Shown here: positions 50,285 to 62,423 of the stretch, piece after piece
Position numbering within the stretch: position 1 is the stretch's first letter
How the letters are laid out: each line of letters opens with the position of its first letter
Assembly: GCA_964035015.1 (NCBI GenBank)
Contig: OZ035998.1
Location: 52,884,647-52,948,646, forward strand
Origin: Corallium rubrum
Lineage: Eukaryota > Cnidaria > Anthozoa > Scleralcyonacea > Coralliidae
Direction of reading: 5' to 3'
Length of the DNA: 64,000 bases
The notes under the pieces: model-generated
Database searches by the model: none
Seen by the model: the letters and a program-made list of their open reading frames with translations, nothing else
Told to the model about the DNA's origin: nothing
Position numbers and translations under genes: made by a program

Positions 50285-52965
50285 CAGCTTTCCTGAATTA
50301 TTGGCCACATGAACAACAACATTTCACGAACATCTCCGACTGGTGGGAAACCGCCAAAAACAAAATCAAACTCATAACAATCAAACACTCAGTCCGGAAA
50401 GCTAGGCAGCGAAAGGAAAAAGAAGTCAAACTACGGAACGAAATTACCCTGCTAGAACAGGCTCCCACAACAGATTTCGAACTTATACGGCAAAAGAAAA
50501 ACCTTTTACAAGAACAGATCGACGAACAATACAAAGGAGCCCAAATACGAAGCCGAGCCGCGTGGACGGAGCAAGGGGAAAAACCCACCAAATACTTCTT
50601 CGGACTGGAACAACATCGTCAACCTAAAAACAATATCCATAAACTGGAAACAGATCACGGAATAGTCACATCAAACCTAGACATCCTGGAAGAAACTCAG
50701 CGCTTCTACCAAAACCTCTATACAAACGAAGACACAGACCTAAACAGCCAAAACGAACTCCTAACGAACATCACCAACACATTAAATGACCTCGACAAAC
50801 AATCATGCGAAGGACCCGTAACAGAAGATGAATTAACAACAGCGATAAAGAACATGGACAACAACAAGGCACCAGGCCCGGATGGCATCACAATAGAGTT
50901 TTATAAACAATATTGGGGACTACTGAAACCACATCTGACAGCGTTATACAACAACAACTACGACATCGGTCAAATGACACCAAGCCAACAACGTGCCCTA
51001 TTAAGACTACTATACAAAAAGAATGAGAGGGAACACCTGAAAAACTGGCGACCTATTTCTCTACTAAACAACGACTACAAGATTCTGACAAAAACTTTGG
51101 CTACAAGACTCAAGAAAGTTCTCCCGAAAATCATCCACCCTGACCAAACATGCGGTGTACCTGGAAGATCCATTTTTGAAAATATCTTTAAACTACGAGA
51201 CATCGCACACCACACTACCACGAACAACACAAACGTAATCTTCATCAGTTTGGACCAAGAGAAAGCATTCGACCGGGTAGATCACACATTCCTCAAACGA
51301 GTACTGTCAAAATTCAACTTTGGCCCATCTTTCCAACACTGGATATTTACCATATACAACGATGCCACATGCAACGTCATCAACAACGGATGGCTAACGG
51401 ACGACATACATCTTGAACGCGGACTACGACAAGGCTGCCCTCTGTCACCGCTGTTATACATTTTGACGGCGGAGACATTGGGTCAATCCATACGGAACGA
51501 TAACGGAATACACGGGGTACACACTCCTGGGTGTAACGGCAGAGAAGACAAAATGTCACAGTACGCGGACGACAGCACTCTTACGGTAACAGACGACCAA
51601 TCCGTGGTACGCGCGTTTGACTTCATTAACAAATACGAAGCGGGATCAGGAAGTAAACTGAACTACACCAAGACCAAAGGAACGTACCTCGGTCAACAAC
51701 ACGGACGACAACACGGACCAACGCCCATAACATGGACATCAGACAACCTCACAATACTCGGCACAGAAATTGGAGCACACATGGACAACCAGAACTGGGA
51801 ACAACCACTACTAAAGCTCAAGAATCGATTGGGAATGTGGGCTACGCGACCATTATCGCTGTGGGGAAAAGCCCTACTAGTCAAAACCTACGGCCTTGCC
51901 AACCTGATTTTCCTCATCACTGCCTTCAATGCACCACAAGATGTTATCAATGCCACCCACAGATTAATCTTCCAATTCCTATGGGGTAAACGAACCGAAT
52001 TAATCCGGAGAACGACGTTGCACCAACCCACCAAACATGGAGGTCTGGGTATCCCAGACCTATCAATTGTCAACCAATCCATGAAAACCAAATGGCTGAA
52101 GCAAGTAACAAACGAACGATACGAGAGCCCCTGGATCCACTAGACCAGATATTACCTTGGACTATCACTTGGCAGCATCAAACCCTCATGGTATTTCCTT
52201 AGAAGCAACAACAAACCCCACGCAGACCCCAATCACATACCTGACTGGTACCATGTGGTACACAGTACCATACAGCCAATCAAACAAAACCTCAACAACC
52301 TCGACGTAAACCAAGTAACCCACAAACACCTATACAAGCTCCTGCTACCTCGTGATAAACCACGTGCTGAACAAAAGTGGCAAGACCAGTACAACGTAGA
52401 CGAAGACACCATCGCGAACCACTGGCCGACAATATGGGACAACGTCGCTACAAATCGTGAGAAAGAAACCCTGTGGAGATTGTCCCATCTGGTGATTACC
52501 TCCAAGGGTTACCTGAACAGCTGGACGCGACGAATCACTGATGACGACGATTGCCCCTTTTGCAACAACGATGAAACCACCGAACATGTCTTCAACTGTA
52601 GACGAACAAGACTGCTTTGGATGCGCATCAACTCACTCCTGATGCAACTTGGATGCCCGACTACAGACACCTTCCTATCGGAACTTGTCTTTCAGCACTA
52701 TCCAGACCCCCAACCACCGACACCAATCCCAACATTGCGACGATACCTGGTGACCACAGCAATGGACATCATTTGGCGCACAAGAACCAACACCATCAAA
52801 GGCAACAACGTGGTTACAAACCTGGTAACGGAACTACGAAGACGGATACGTAACCGGATTACAGCAGACATCACAAATAATAAACAATCCAATTTGGAAA
52901 TCATCTGGACCTACAACGATGTACTAGCAACAAAAGATAGAAACGGATTCAGAATTCTAATCTAG
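50281..52965 (+). pseudogene. LINE ORF2 reverse transcriptase, no endonuclease, one internal stop
   Basis: It starts at an ATG overlapping the ORF1 stop and reads NYWPHEQQHFTNISDWWETA, the region that normally links endonuclease and RT. RT motifs: APGPDGITIEFY, WRPISLLNNDYKILTK, ISLDQEKAFDRVDHTFL (Asp near 325), GLRQGCPLSPLLY and YADD near 428. An in-frame TAG at 52141 follows SPWIH; the same frame continues (TRYYLGLSLGSIKPSWYFLR) to 52965 with a C-terminal zinc motif CPFCNNDETTEHVFNC. The wording of the RT is closest to Tx1-like L1 elements. The missing APE endonuclease (normally about 220 residues) and the TAG make it non-autonomous. Confidence 0.92.
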
Positions 52966-53264
52966 AATAAATGACCGAATGTAATATAGGAAACATGTAA
53001 ATAGGTTAAACTTACCTTAAGAACATGAAAAACTTGAAATCGGACCCTAAAAGAAAGAAAACAAAATGTAAATAAGTTAAAATTCAATTAAATGGTTTTT
53101 TAAGAAAAAAAAAAAAAAAAAAAAATTAATCTCAGGGATTTATGGATTTGTAGCAATGTAGAGTGAACGACTAGCCTCCATTGCAGACGTTTTATGTGGT
53201 TAGTGCCTTCCCTTCAACAAGAGGAGGTTATGGGAGGGAAGACGGCTCTTTTTTAACTCTTAAA

Positions 53265-53345
53265 TGCGCGTTGTTGTTATGGGACAACTTTATCTTTTCA
53301 CTCTGTCTAACACGAGACAATTTTACTCGTCAAGAGGAGACATCT
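53265..53345 (+). repeat. CTGTCTAAC-type short repeat, copy 2
   Basis: TGCGCGTTGTTGTTATGGGA and CTGTCTAACACGAGACAATT match 18200-18270 and the inverted copy at 62540-62640. Confidence 0.65.
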
Positions 53346-53487
53346 TGGAAAGTCATGCATAGAAAGAGTCTGTAGTGCTTTGAATAGCGCAAAGTGAAAA
53401 GATGGTAAACTGCTGAAATTAGTTTTAATAACGAACTACTGACGTTTTGAGTGAAGCCCTTCATCAGAATAAAATGTATCAAAAAAA

Positions 53488-53745
53488 CCTGAACCCTTAG
53501 AAAACAACCTATTGTGGTAGTTTGAAAGCCCTAAGCACTTCGCTGAACCCACAGATGCGTAAAACACACGGTCTTATACACCTGGGAAATTAAGATAACT
53601 TGAAGTGTATGCATGGTGAAAGTATTTAAAAGCTTTTTCTCTTCCTGTTTAATTTATGTGCTGATTAATTTATAACGCAGTGCTTTTAGGGCATTCAAAC
53701 TACTACAATAGGTTATTTTCTAAGGGTTCAGTTTTTTTGATACAC
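53488..53745. repeat. Foldback element (CTGAACCCTTAGAAAA ends)
   Basis: TGAACCCTTAGAAAACAACC with ATTGTGGTAGTTTGAAAGCC is inverted at 53677-53735 (TTATTTTCTAAGGGTTCAG). The left flank carries a CGTTTTGAGTGAAGCCCTTC motif akin to the GTTTCGAGC family. Confidence 0.75.
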
Positions 53746-53749
53746 ACTG

Positions 53750-54113
53750 TATAACTTGAGTTTTGCTGAATAATTTCGACGTTTATCAAGGGAAAGTACA
53801 CAAACGAAAAGACAAACTGAAAGATTTACCAAAACATTTCGCCTGGCTCTGTAATTTCATATCAAACAAACAAATATGAGTCTCAGAACAAAAGAACAGC
53901 AATACATTTCTCCAGTTAATCTTCACACATGCTTTGAAGACCTATAAATATTCTTTTTTTCTTACCAAACAAGCTTTTGTTTATAGGAAACCGTGAAGAG
54001 TTTAAAGTTCTAGCGGTCAACAATTGAAAACTTATTAGCTAAGGTCATGTGACCACAAACCAACCAATGACAGTCATCGTTGTATCCAGCGAAACTCTAG
54101 CTATATAACAAAA
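53750..54113 (-). repeat. TIR element, copy B (inverted relative to 2764-3186)
   Basis: It has the same order of blocks as copy A on the other strand: TTGATAAACGTCGAAATTAT-type block, CTTTGAAGACCTATAAATAT, CCACAAACCAACCAATGACA, ending GAAACTCTAGCTATATAAC. It lacks about 50 bp present in copy A. Confidence 0.85.
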
Positions 54114-54459
54114 TATATTAATGTCTATTAAATGTTGTAGTCACAAAAAAATATGGGCACACATAAATCGTGCTTAAAATGAAAAATGCCGCTCTCAAAA
54201 TTGTGGAAATACAATTTCAGAGGGCCAAAAGTTCAAAAATTTCCTAGAAGCCGGAACGGCACGCGCACTCCCGGGCTGGGAGCCCTTAATAGAACACTCA
54301 GGCTTTGCACTTGGCCAGGCGCCCCTTTCATCTAACTTTTCTGCTGCCAGTCCGCCCCTGAGAGGGGTGCGTACTTAAGAGGGGGATGTGGTTAACAGGG
54401 GTGTGTGGTTAACAGGGGTGTCTGGTTGGTGTGTGCGCTTAAGAGGGGTGTGTGCTTAA

Positions 54460-54876
54460 AGTGTCCATGAAATGAAAAATTCGTTGGCATTTTTGTTGTT
54501 TTATTGTACAGAGGAGCATGACAGGAGCACTCACTGAAAATTTCAAGAGAATCTGATGCGTAGTTTTCGCGCTATCAACTCTCAAAGTTTGCCGTGGATA
54601 GTTTGTTCAGTTGGGGAAATTTGGGCTTCTTGGTAACAATGCCTTATGACGTACGCAGATGGATCATTAATAGTGAAATCTATTGTTCTTATGCATGGTT
54701 GTCATCTGCATTGCTTCCAAAAGCCCAATTTTCCTCCAAGAACGATCTAGCCATGGCAAACTTTGAGAGTTTATAGCGCGAAAACTACGCATCAGATTCT
54801 CTTGAAATTTTCAGTGAGTGCTTCTGCCATGCTCATTTGTAAAAAATGCCAACGCATTTTTCATTTCATAGACACT
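54460..54876. repeat. TTAA-flanked MITE
   Basis: AGTGTCCATGAAATGAAAAA and the inverted TTTTTCATTTCATAGACACT are flanked by TTAA (54456-54459, 54877-54880). Long inner arms (AATTTCAAGAGAATCTGATG) fold back. Upstream, 54352-54450 has short GAGGGGTGTGTGSTTAA repeats. Confidence 0.85.
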
Positions 54877-54880
54877 TTAA

Positions 54881-55080
54881 GGTGGCTCCATACAGTTTCT
54901 TGAAAAGTGGAAAATACACGTTTCAGACCCAAAATTTTGTACATTGATCTTTTGTTAGAAGAAGACAGAAACTAAATGTCCTGTATAGAACAGCATTTGG
55001 AGAATCAAAAACTGAAACAAAAAAGCGCATAACCGTGGTTGCTATGGCAACAATACCGTTTCAAACTGCTGTTAACCTTT
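54881..55080 (+). repeat. Partial copy of the GGTGGCTCCATACAG MITE
   Basis: It starts GGTGGCTCCATACAGTTTCT right after a TTAA shared with the preceding MITE and contains GGTTGCTATGGCAACAATA. No right end is seen. Confidence 0.75.
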
Positions 55081-55800
55081 ATCAACCCGCACTGTCCGAT
55101 ATATCGGACACCAAGAACAAAAGGGTAAACGAGAGAAACCAAAGCAATGGAAGAACAAAGAACAAAAGAAAATCATTTAAGCGTTAAAGGCATATTTAAC
55201 CGTGTTGCCCAGGGCGTGTTGATCACGTGTTATAAACATAGAATAATTAAAACAACCATATACTAGGTTGTTGATGTATAATACATACAGAATGGGTTAA
55301 CCTTAATTACGGTTAACAGCTTAGGTACGGTGTTACTTAACCGTACCAATCCGTACTCAGTACATTGACGTACAATTTTTTCCCCTATTTGTGTCTACTA
55401 CGCCCATGCGCACAGGTGGAATATCGACTTGCAGACTCCCGAAATCATCGATCAATTAAGGTGAGATAACACTGGGCCAGATCCCGTTATGTCATCATAG
55501 AGGCTATCAGATACTTTAACGTAACAGTATATAAAATATGCTTACAAATTATGTTTACAACTGCACACGCCGATCGCGGTAGACCTACGTAAAATAAGCC
55601 GAGGTCATGCATCTCTATTAAGCAGACGCGGACACCTAGATCGGTGTCACGATACCAAATCCCTGTGCTAAGCGGACAGCGTTTTCTTTATTCATTGATT
55701 TTTGACATATGTTTCTTCTTAGATTAGCGTCTTTCTTGTTTTCAATGTCTCACGATGGAAATCAATAAATGTATGACAATAATCAGAATAGTTTCTTGTA
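55081..55800. other. Unassigned stretch with pogo-like remnants
   Basis: Contains TGTCCGATATATCGGACA (palindrome) near 55090, and CTCTATTAAGCAGACGCGGA with GCTAAGCGGACAGC at 55610-55682, which resemble ends of pogo/Tigger-like elements. No intact gene seen. Confidence 0.4.
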
Positions 55801-55844
55801 TATTTTTCTAAATTGCGTTTGGTTCGAATTAATGTTATTATTTA

Positions 55845-56005
55845 TCGGAGACTTGGAGTCAGTCCAACGTCAAAGTTGGGAAGAAATGCTGCAAGATTTC
55901 TCCCGTTATCATGGACAAGAGGAACTTTCTTTAGCAATTTCTAAAGTCAATTACCTGTTGCAAGAAATCAAGATTCAAGGGCGCAAACAGTCGCGCATGC
56001 ATTGA
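55845..56005 (+). CDS. Unrecognised short coding-like segment
   Basis: Within a 78-codon frame, residues from GDLESVQRQSWEEMLQDF to EIKIQGRKQSRMH have balanced, protein-like composition and end at a TGA (56003-56005). The part before it is AT-driven. It could be the last coding piece of a pogo-like transposase or a host exon; I do not recognise the family. Pogo-like end sequences nearby (55610-55682, 57805-57875) favour a transposon origin. Confidence 0.3.
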
Positions 56006-56509
56006 CGATTATTTTTTTGTAGAACAATAAGTAGACTGGTACTCGTTCAGTAATAAACTTAATTTAAATTGCTCTTCGCATAGACATCAAACAATCTGGA
56101 TTTGCATCATATTTTAAATTTTTGTTATTCATGTTATTATTAAACACATTTGTGTTACGAATATCGTTTGTTCGTTTCTATATATTAGTTTAACAAAAGG
56201 TCCGCTATGCGTACATGTATCTGCGCAAACCCACCACTGTGAGAATCATGTCAAGATCTTGTGCGATCTTGGAAAATCTTGTAAGATCTTAAGAAAAATC
56301 TTATAAGATTTTTACACGTAGATCTTATAAGATTTTATCGAGATCTTATAAGATAATTAAAGATCAGAGAAAGTACACGTTCAATTCTCTGACCAAAATA
56401 ATTTATCATGACTCACAAAAACTGTGGTAGATCGCAGTCAAAAGTTTACTATAAGTCACGTTAAAAATACTTACCAGTTTTATCAGCAATATCCCCTATC
56501 TGCGAAATT

Positions 56510-57600
56510 TTTTAGTGCAAAGCTTTGTCGGAAATATAGAATTTAATGGCTAACTGAAGATATATCCCAATACAGCTGTTGAGCCAGACACCGCGGGTCT
56601 AAAGTATACCCCTGAATCGCCTGTAGGTAAGGTTTGTGCCATTTTGGAAACTTATACCGTTAGATGGAGCGTTAATTCTGTACAACAAATGTGAATTAAA
56701 AAAATCGTAGAATAGCAACGGAGAAAAATCTATTTGAACTGAGATGAGCGCCAAATATCAAATGTCAATTATCGGGTCAAACGCAATCATATTTAAAGTA
56801 TCCCTGAATCGTCTGTAGGTTTGTGTCATTCACGAAACTGTCTTCTACAGTGAGATAGAGCGTTAAATACTCTACAACACATGTGAATTAGAAAAAATCG
56901 CATAGAATAGAACCTTGAAAAATCATAGTGTTTTAGTCAAGAACTTTGTCGGAAATATAGAATTTAACGGCTAACAGCCGTATTGGGATATATCTTCATT
57001 GCAGTTGAGCCGCCCGCGGATACCGCGTTTTTAAAGTATACCCCTGAATCGTCTGTAGGTTTGTGCCATTCACGAACTCAACAGTTATATAGAGCGTTAA
57101 ATTCTGTACAACATATGTGAATTAGAAAACATGGTATAGAATAGCAACGGAGAAAAGGCTATTTGAACTGACGTGAGCGCAAATATCAAATATCAAATTG
57201 CATTATTACGCTATTTACTTGACATACGGTCAAACCACGTCATATTTAAAGTAAATCCCTGAATCGCTTGTAGATTTGTGCCATTTGGGAAACTTGCACG
57301 GTTAGATAGAGGGTAAAATTCTGTACAACGTATGCGAATTAGAAAAAATCGTATAGAATAGCAACGGAGAAAAATCTATTTGAACTGAGATGAGCGCAAA
57401 TATCAAATTGCATTATTATGCTAACACTTGGCGTACGGTCAGACGCAATCATTTTAAAGTATTCCCGAATCGTCTGTAGGTTTGTACCATTCACGAAATT
57501 CGTACAGTTAGATAGAACGTTAAATTATGTACAAGATATGTGAATTTGAAAAAATCGTATAGCATAGAACCCTGAAAATCGTAGTATTTTAATCCAAAAC
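56510..57600. repeat. Diverged tandem repeat, units of about 210-240 bp
   Basis: CCCTGAATCGYCTGTAGGTTTGTGCCATT-like blocks recur near 56605, 56800, 57040, 57250 and 57465. Each is followed by TAGATAGAGCGTTAAATTCTGTACAAC-like and AGAATAGCAACGGAGAAAAATC-like blocks. About five copies with indels. Many AGATCTTATAAGATTT-type hairpins lie just left (56270-56370). Confidence 0.85.
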
Positions 57601-57739
57601 TTTGTCGCTTCGAAGGACTTCGTGATATGGCGGACGAAATATTGTTACAGCACAGCACACACTACAGGTCAGTGGTTACCCAAAAAAGCTTACACACAAC
57701 ACGATAGCAATATATCTGCTGCGCAGATACAATAATTGG

Positions 57740-57880
57740 AAAAACTGTATCTGGCATCCCGGGGGGGGGGGGGGGGGGGGCATTGGTCTGGGTACGAGGT
57801 TGACAGGGGGTCTCTATTAAGCGGACACTAACCAATTCCCCGAGGATGTCCGCTTAAACAGGTTTGACTGTATCACTGTT
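57740..57880 (+). repeat. Poly-G run and pogo-like 3' end
   Basis: A run of about 20 G (57760-57780) is followed by GTCTCTATTAAGCGGACACT and TGTCCGCTTAAACAGGTTTG then ACTGTA. This resembles the terminal repeat of pogo/Tigger-like DNA transposons and pairs with similar words at 55610-55682. Confidence 0.5.
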
Positions 57881-58079
57881 TGCGTGTCTAGATATCGTGG
57901 GTGTCCGTGTCGTATTACATTTGAAATGCGTATGTTGCAAAACATGTTTAAATATTTTCTGTTTGTCCGAATTTAAATTAATTCCATATCAAAATGATCG
58001 AGTACACATGGGACCACCCGCAAGTTGTGCAAACATCGCTTCCAGTTTCGTAACATCGTTTTAAGTTTCCACTCAAGGC

Positions 58080-58432
58080 TGGTTTCCACTCAAGAAAATT
58101 TTCCGCAGGACCGGAACGGACAGGGAAGTTTTCTTTGTCTTGTGAACTCTTGGCCGGAACTAATGAATTTAAAACAAAAGAAACTGTCTTGTCTGTTCCT
58201 ATCCTGCGGAAGATTTTCCTGAGTGCAAACTAGCCTTTAGTATTATATTATTTTATAAAACAAATAAAACATAGCGCTCATTTGCATATCGGTACTTTTA
58301 TAAAGGTACGTTTGACGTCATTTGAACACGAAAGAAGTGTAAAGGCTCTACTCAACTTCAAATGTTCAAATGCCGTCAAACGTGCCTTTATAAGAGTACA
58401 TATGCACGGAGCTTTATGTTTTATTTGTTAAA
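58080..58432. repeat. Two adjacent foldback elements
   Basis: 58078-58235: AGGCTGGTTTCCACTCAAG / TTCCTGAGTGCAAACTAGCC, with TTTTCCGCAGGAC / CCTGCGGAAGATTT. 58253-58432: AAACAAATAAAACATAGCGC / CTTTATGTTTTATTTGTT, with ACTTTTATAAAGGTACGTTT / AACGTGCCTTTATAAGAG. Confidence 0.8.
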
Positions 58433-58747
58433 TATAATCGCAATATTTTTATGAAGACCTCGAATATAACAGTTTTAGACTTTGCTTTTGGAAATATATA
58501 GCCACATACAATAATATGTTCCTGGTGGAATATTGTTCAAATTAGATAAGGTGCATGCGAAAGCGTCTGGCCGCGAACTACCAGTAAAACGTTTGAGTAA
58601 TTAAGACTTGAAACAATTAAAAAATTATTGTTACGGAACTATACGAGAACTTTTTCAACTTTAAATGTGGATAATTCTTCTGCTTCTCCGAATGGCAATT
58701 TTTCATAATAAAATTACTAAATGAGGTATGTTAATTTTCCACTAGAT

Positions 58748-58749
<2 letters not shown>

Positions 58750-58823
<74 letters not shown>

Positions 58824-58840
58824 GGAGAGGGAGAGACATT
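58750..58840. repeat. (GA)n microsatellite
   Basis: About 33 GA units with degenerate GGGAGA at the right end. Confidence 0.97.
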
Positions 58841-58983
58841 ATATTTAAACTCGGAATTTCATCAAAATTACATTTGGTTTACATGAGAGCCGAGATTTCA
58901 ACATATTAAAAAATAATTCACTAGATACATATATAATATTCTTGTTATTTTACAAATTGATTAAAATACTAATAGAGTAATTA

Positions 58984-59365
58984 AAGAGGACCCAAGGTAC
59001 TATTTTTGAAGGAATGCAGCGTGGTTTTGGATTTAAGTTCAATAGGTAGGTCATTCCAAAGTTTTGCTCCACTACAGATAAAGCTGTTTTTTAGAAAATC
59101 AGTTCTAGCTTTGGTAACTGTAAATTTATATCTCTGGACCTCAAGTTGTAGGATATGTGCTCATTTAAAGGCTTAAATAAGTCAGCTATATAAGATGGAA
59201 CAAGACCATTGAGGGCTTTGTACATCATTACGGCTCTATGTTGGATAGGACGTTCATTAAGTGTTTTCCGACCAAGTTTTAATCTTATATCACGGGATCT
59301 GACTTCATAACCTTGTTTAGTAATAACTCGTGCGGCACAATTTTGAAATTTTTGTAATAGAGAGA
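58984..59365 (-). pseudogene. LINE fragment, reverse transcriptase C-terminus
   Basis: Minus strand: [55 protein letters not shown]. After a one-base frameshift it continues KNSFICSGAKLWNDLPIELK. The order LQxxQNxAARVI, MYKxLNGLxP, YNLR, GAxLWN is that of CR1/L2-type RT ends, as in the copy at 30672-31525 but from a different element. No 5' part is present. Confidence 0.85.
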
Positions 59366-59387
59366 GACAGAAATATATTTACATATG

Positions 59388-61215
<1,828 letters not shown>

Positions 61216-61219
61216 GAAT

Positions 61220-61455
61220 ATAGTGGAACCCCGCCATACGACCTAGCTCGTTATGACAACCGCTTTTTTCTTGCCGGAAGAAATTTTTAATAAAGAAATA
61301 AATTCCCAACGCATTCAGGTGAACAACCCGACATAGTTTAGCGCTTGCTTTTTTGAACGCAATTATTTTGTCAAATTCTAAGTAGTGTAACACTCCCTCA
61401 TTAATTCGACCACGTTTATTTTGCCCGACGGTGGTCGTAATAGCGAGGTACCATT
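61220..61455. repeat. Foldback element with pogo-like ends
   Basis: AGTGGAACCCCGCCATACGACC-like left end (61222) is roughly inverted at GGTGGTCGTAATAGCGAGGTACC (61430-61452). It is probably a pogo-related MITE. Confidence 0.6.
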
Positions 61456-61704
61456 AAATATGTTATTTACCGCCTTAGTGTTTTCAGGTGCTGTGAAGTC
61501 GTTCTTCTAAACTAATTCAATTTAATTCGGATAATAGAATTCAATATAATAGTTCAGGTAATAGATAATATATACTACATCGCGAAAAATATTAAATACT
61601 AGTTAATATTTAATACTATTAAATGACTTTTGTTTTAATACCTCAAATGTCTCACAAGCTGAGGCAACCATGCAGAGGCAACAAACTAATTTTGCCTTGG
61701 CTGT

Positions 61705-62065
61705 GTCCAACCTCGTTCCCAGGGCGTTTTTGAAATTTGGAGGGTGGGAAAAAGTCCTGGCATCGGCTAGTCACAGCACCCAAAAATACTGGGTGTGATA
61801 AATTAGCAATTTAGTTTAGTAATGGCTGCCCCATGGGAGAAGTTCATTGTAATGGCGGTGCTGTTTGTCCCGTTGAAGCTATTTGATCATAACTGGCACA
61901 AAACTATGCATAAATATGTTTCACGAGGAACGTTTAAGAAAAGCAATAAACCAATGAAGATGCCGAATCTAACAGCCAATGCCAGAACCGATCCCACCAT
62001 ACCAATTTCAAAAAGGCCCTGAGAACGAGGTTGAGCTGTGTCTTGGGCCCAGACTTTTTCACCGG
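61705..62065. repeat. Foldback element with CCTCGTTCCCAGGGC ends
   Basis: CTGTGTCCAACCTCGTTCCC and CAGGGC at 61702-61727 are inverted at GCCCTGAGAACGAGGTTGAG (62017-62036). The open frame inside (61822-62022) belongs to the element and shows no known family. Confidence 0.7.
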
Positions 62066-62423
62066 GCGAGTGTTTTCTGATTAGTTGCCATGTTTTCTTA
62101 AATGTAAATAGGAATGTAGCATATCAATATGTACAATTCAGTCGTTGAATTTTCTTTCTCAATACACGGTCATTCATTATATTATACTGTTATGCTTTTT
62201 GGCTATTTTATGCTATAGAGCAAAATTGGCAAACATTATTTATCACGTGCAAAAATTAATGCTGAGAAAAAGTGTCCTTTTTATATGGCTGCCCCCGCCA
62301 CCTTAAGTAGCTTCCGGCGCCCCTGGCTATAACTTGTGAACTGATTACTACAATTTTTTTAATTTTTAGATAAAGCTATCTTTTTAAAGCGGTTTTCATA
62401 GAACCCAAGAGGGAAAAGTTGTC

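Larger units (their letters stand above)
48635..53124 (+). mobile_element. Tx1-like LINE (L1 clade) with poly(A) tail, endonuclease region missing
   Basis: ATTAATCTCA is duplicated at 48625-48634 and 53125-53134, with a poly(A) run (53105-53124) at the 3' end. The 5' UTR runs about 335 bp and starts with a small hairpin (GGTACTTTTCATAAGTACC). ORF1 (48971-50284) and ORF2 (50281-52965 with one stop) follow. The element has both ends but ORF2 lacks the N-terminal APE endonuclease, so it is an internally deleted copy that must have been mobilised in trans. Confidence 0.9.

Noticed and set aside
61822..62022. 66-codon frame MAAPWEKFIVMAVLF...
   Set aside because: Lies between inverted CCTCGTTCCCAGGGC arms of a repeat and shows no family resemblance; not annotated as a gene.
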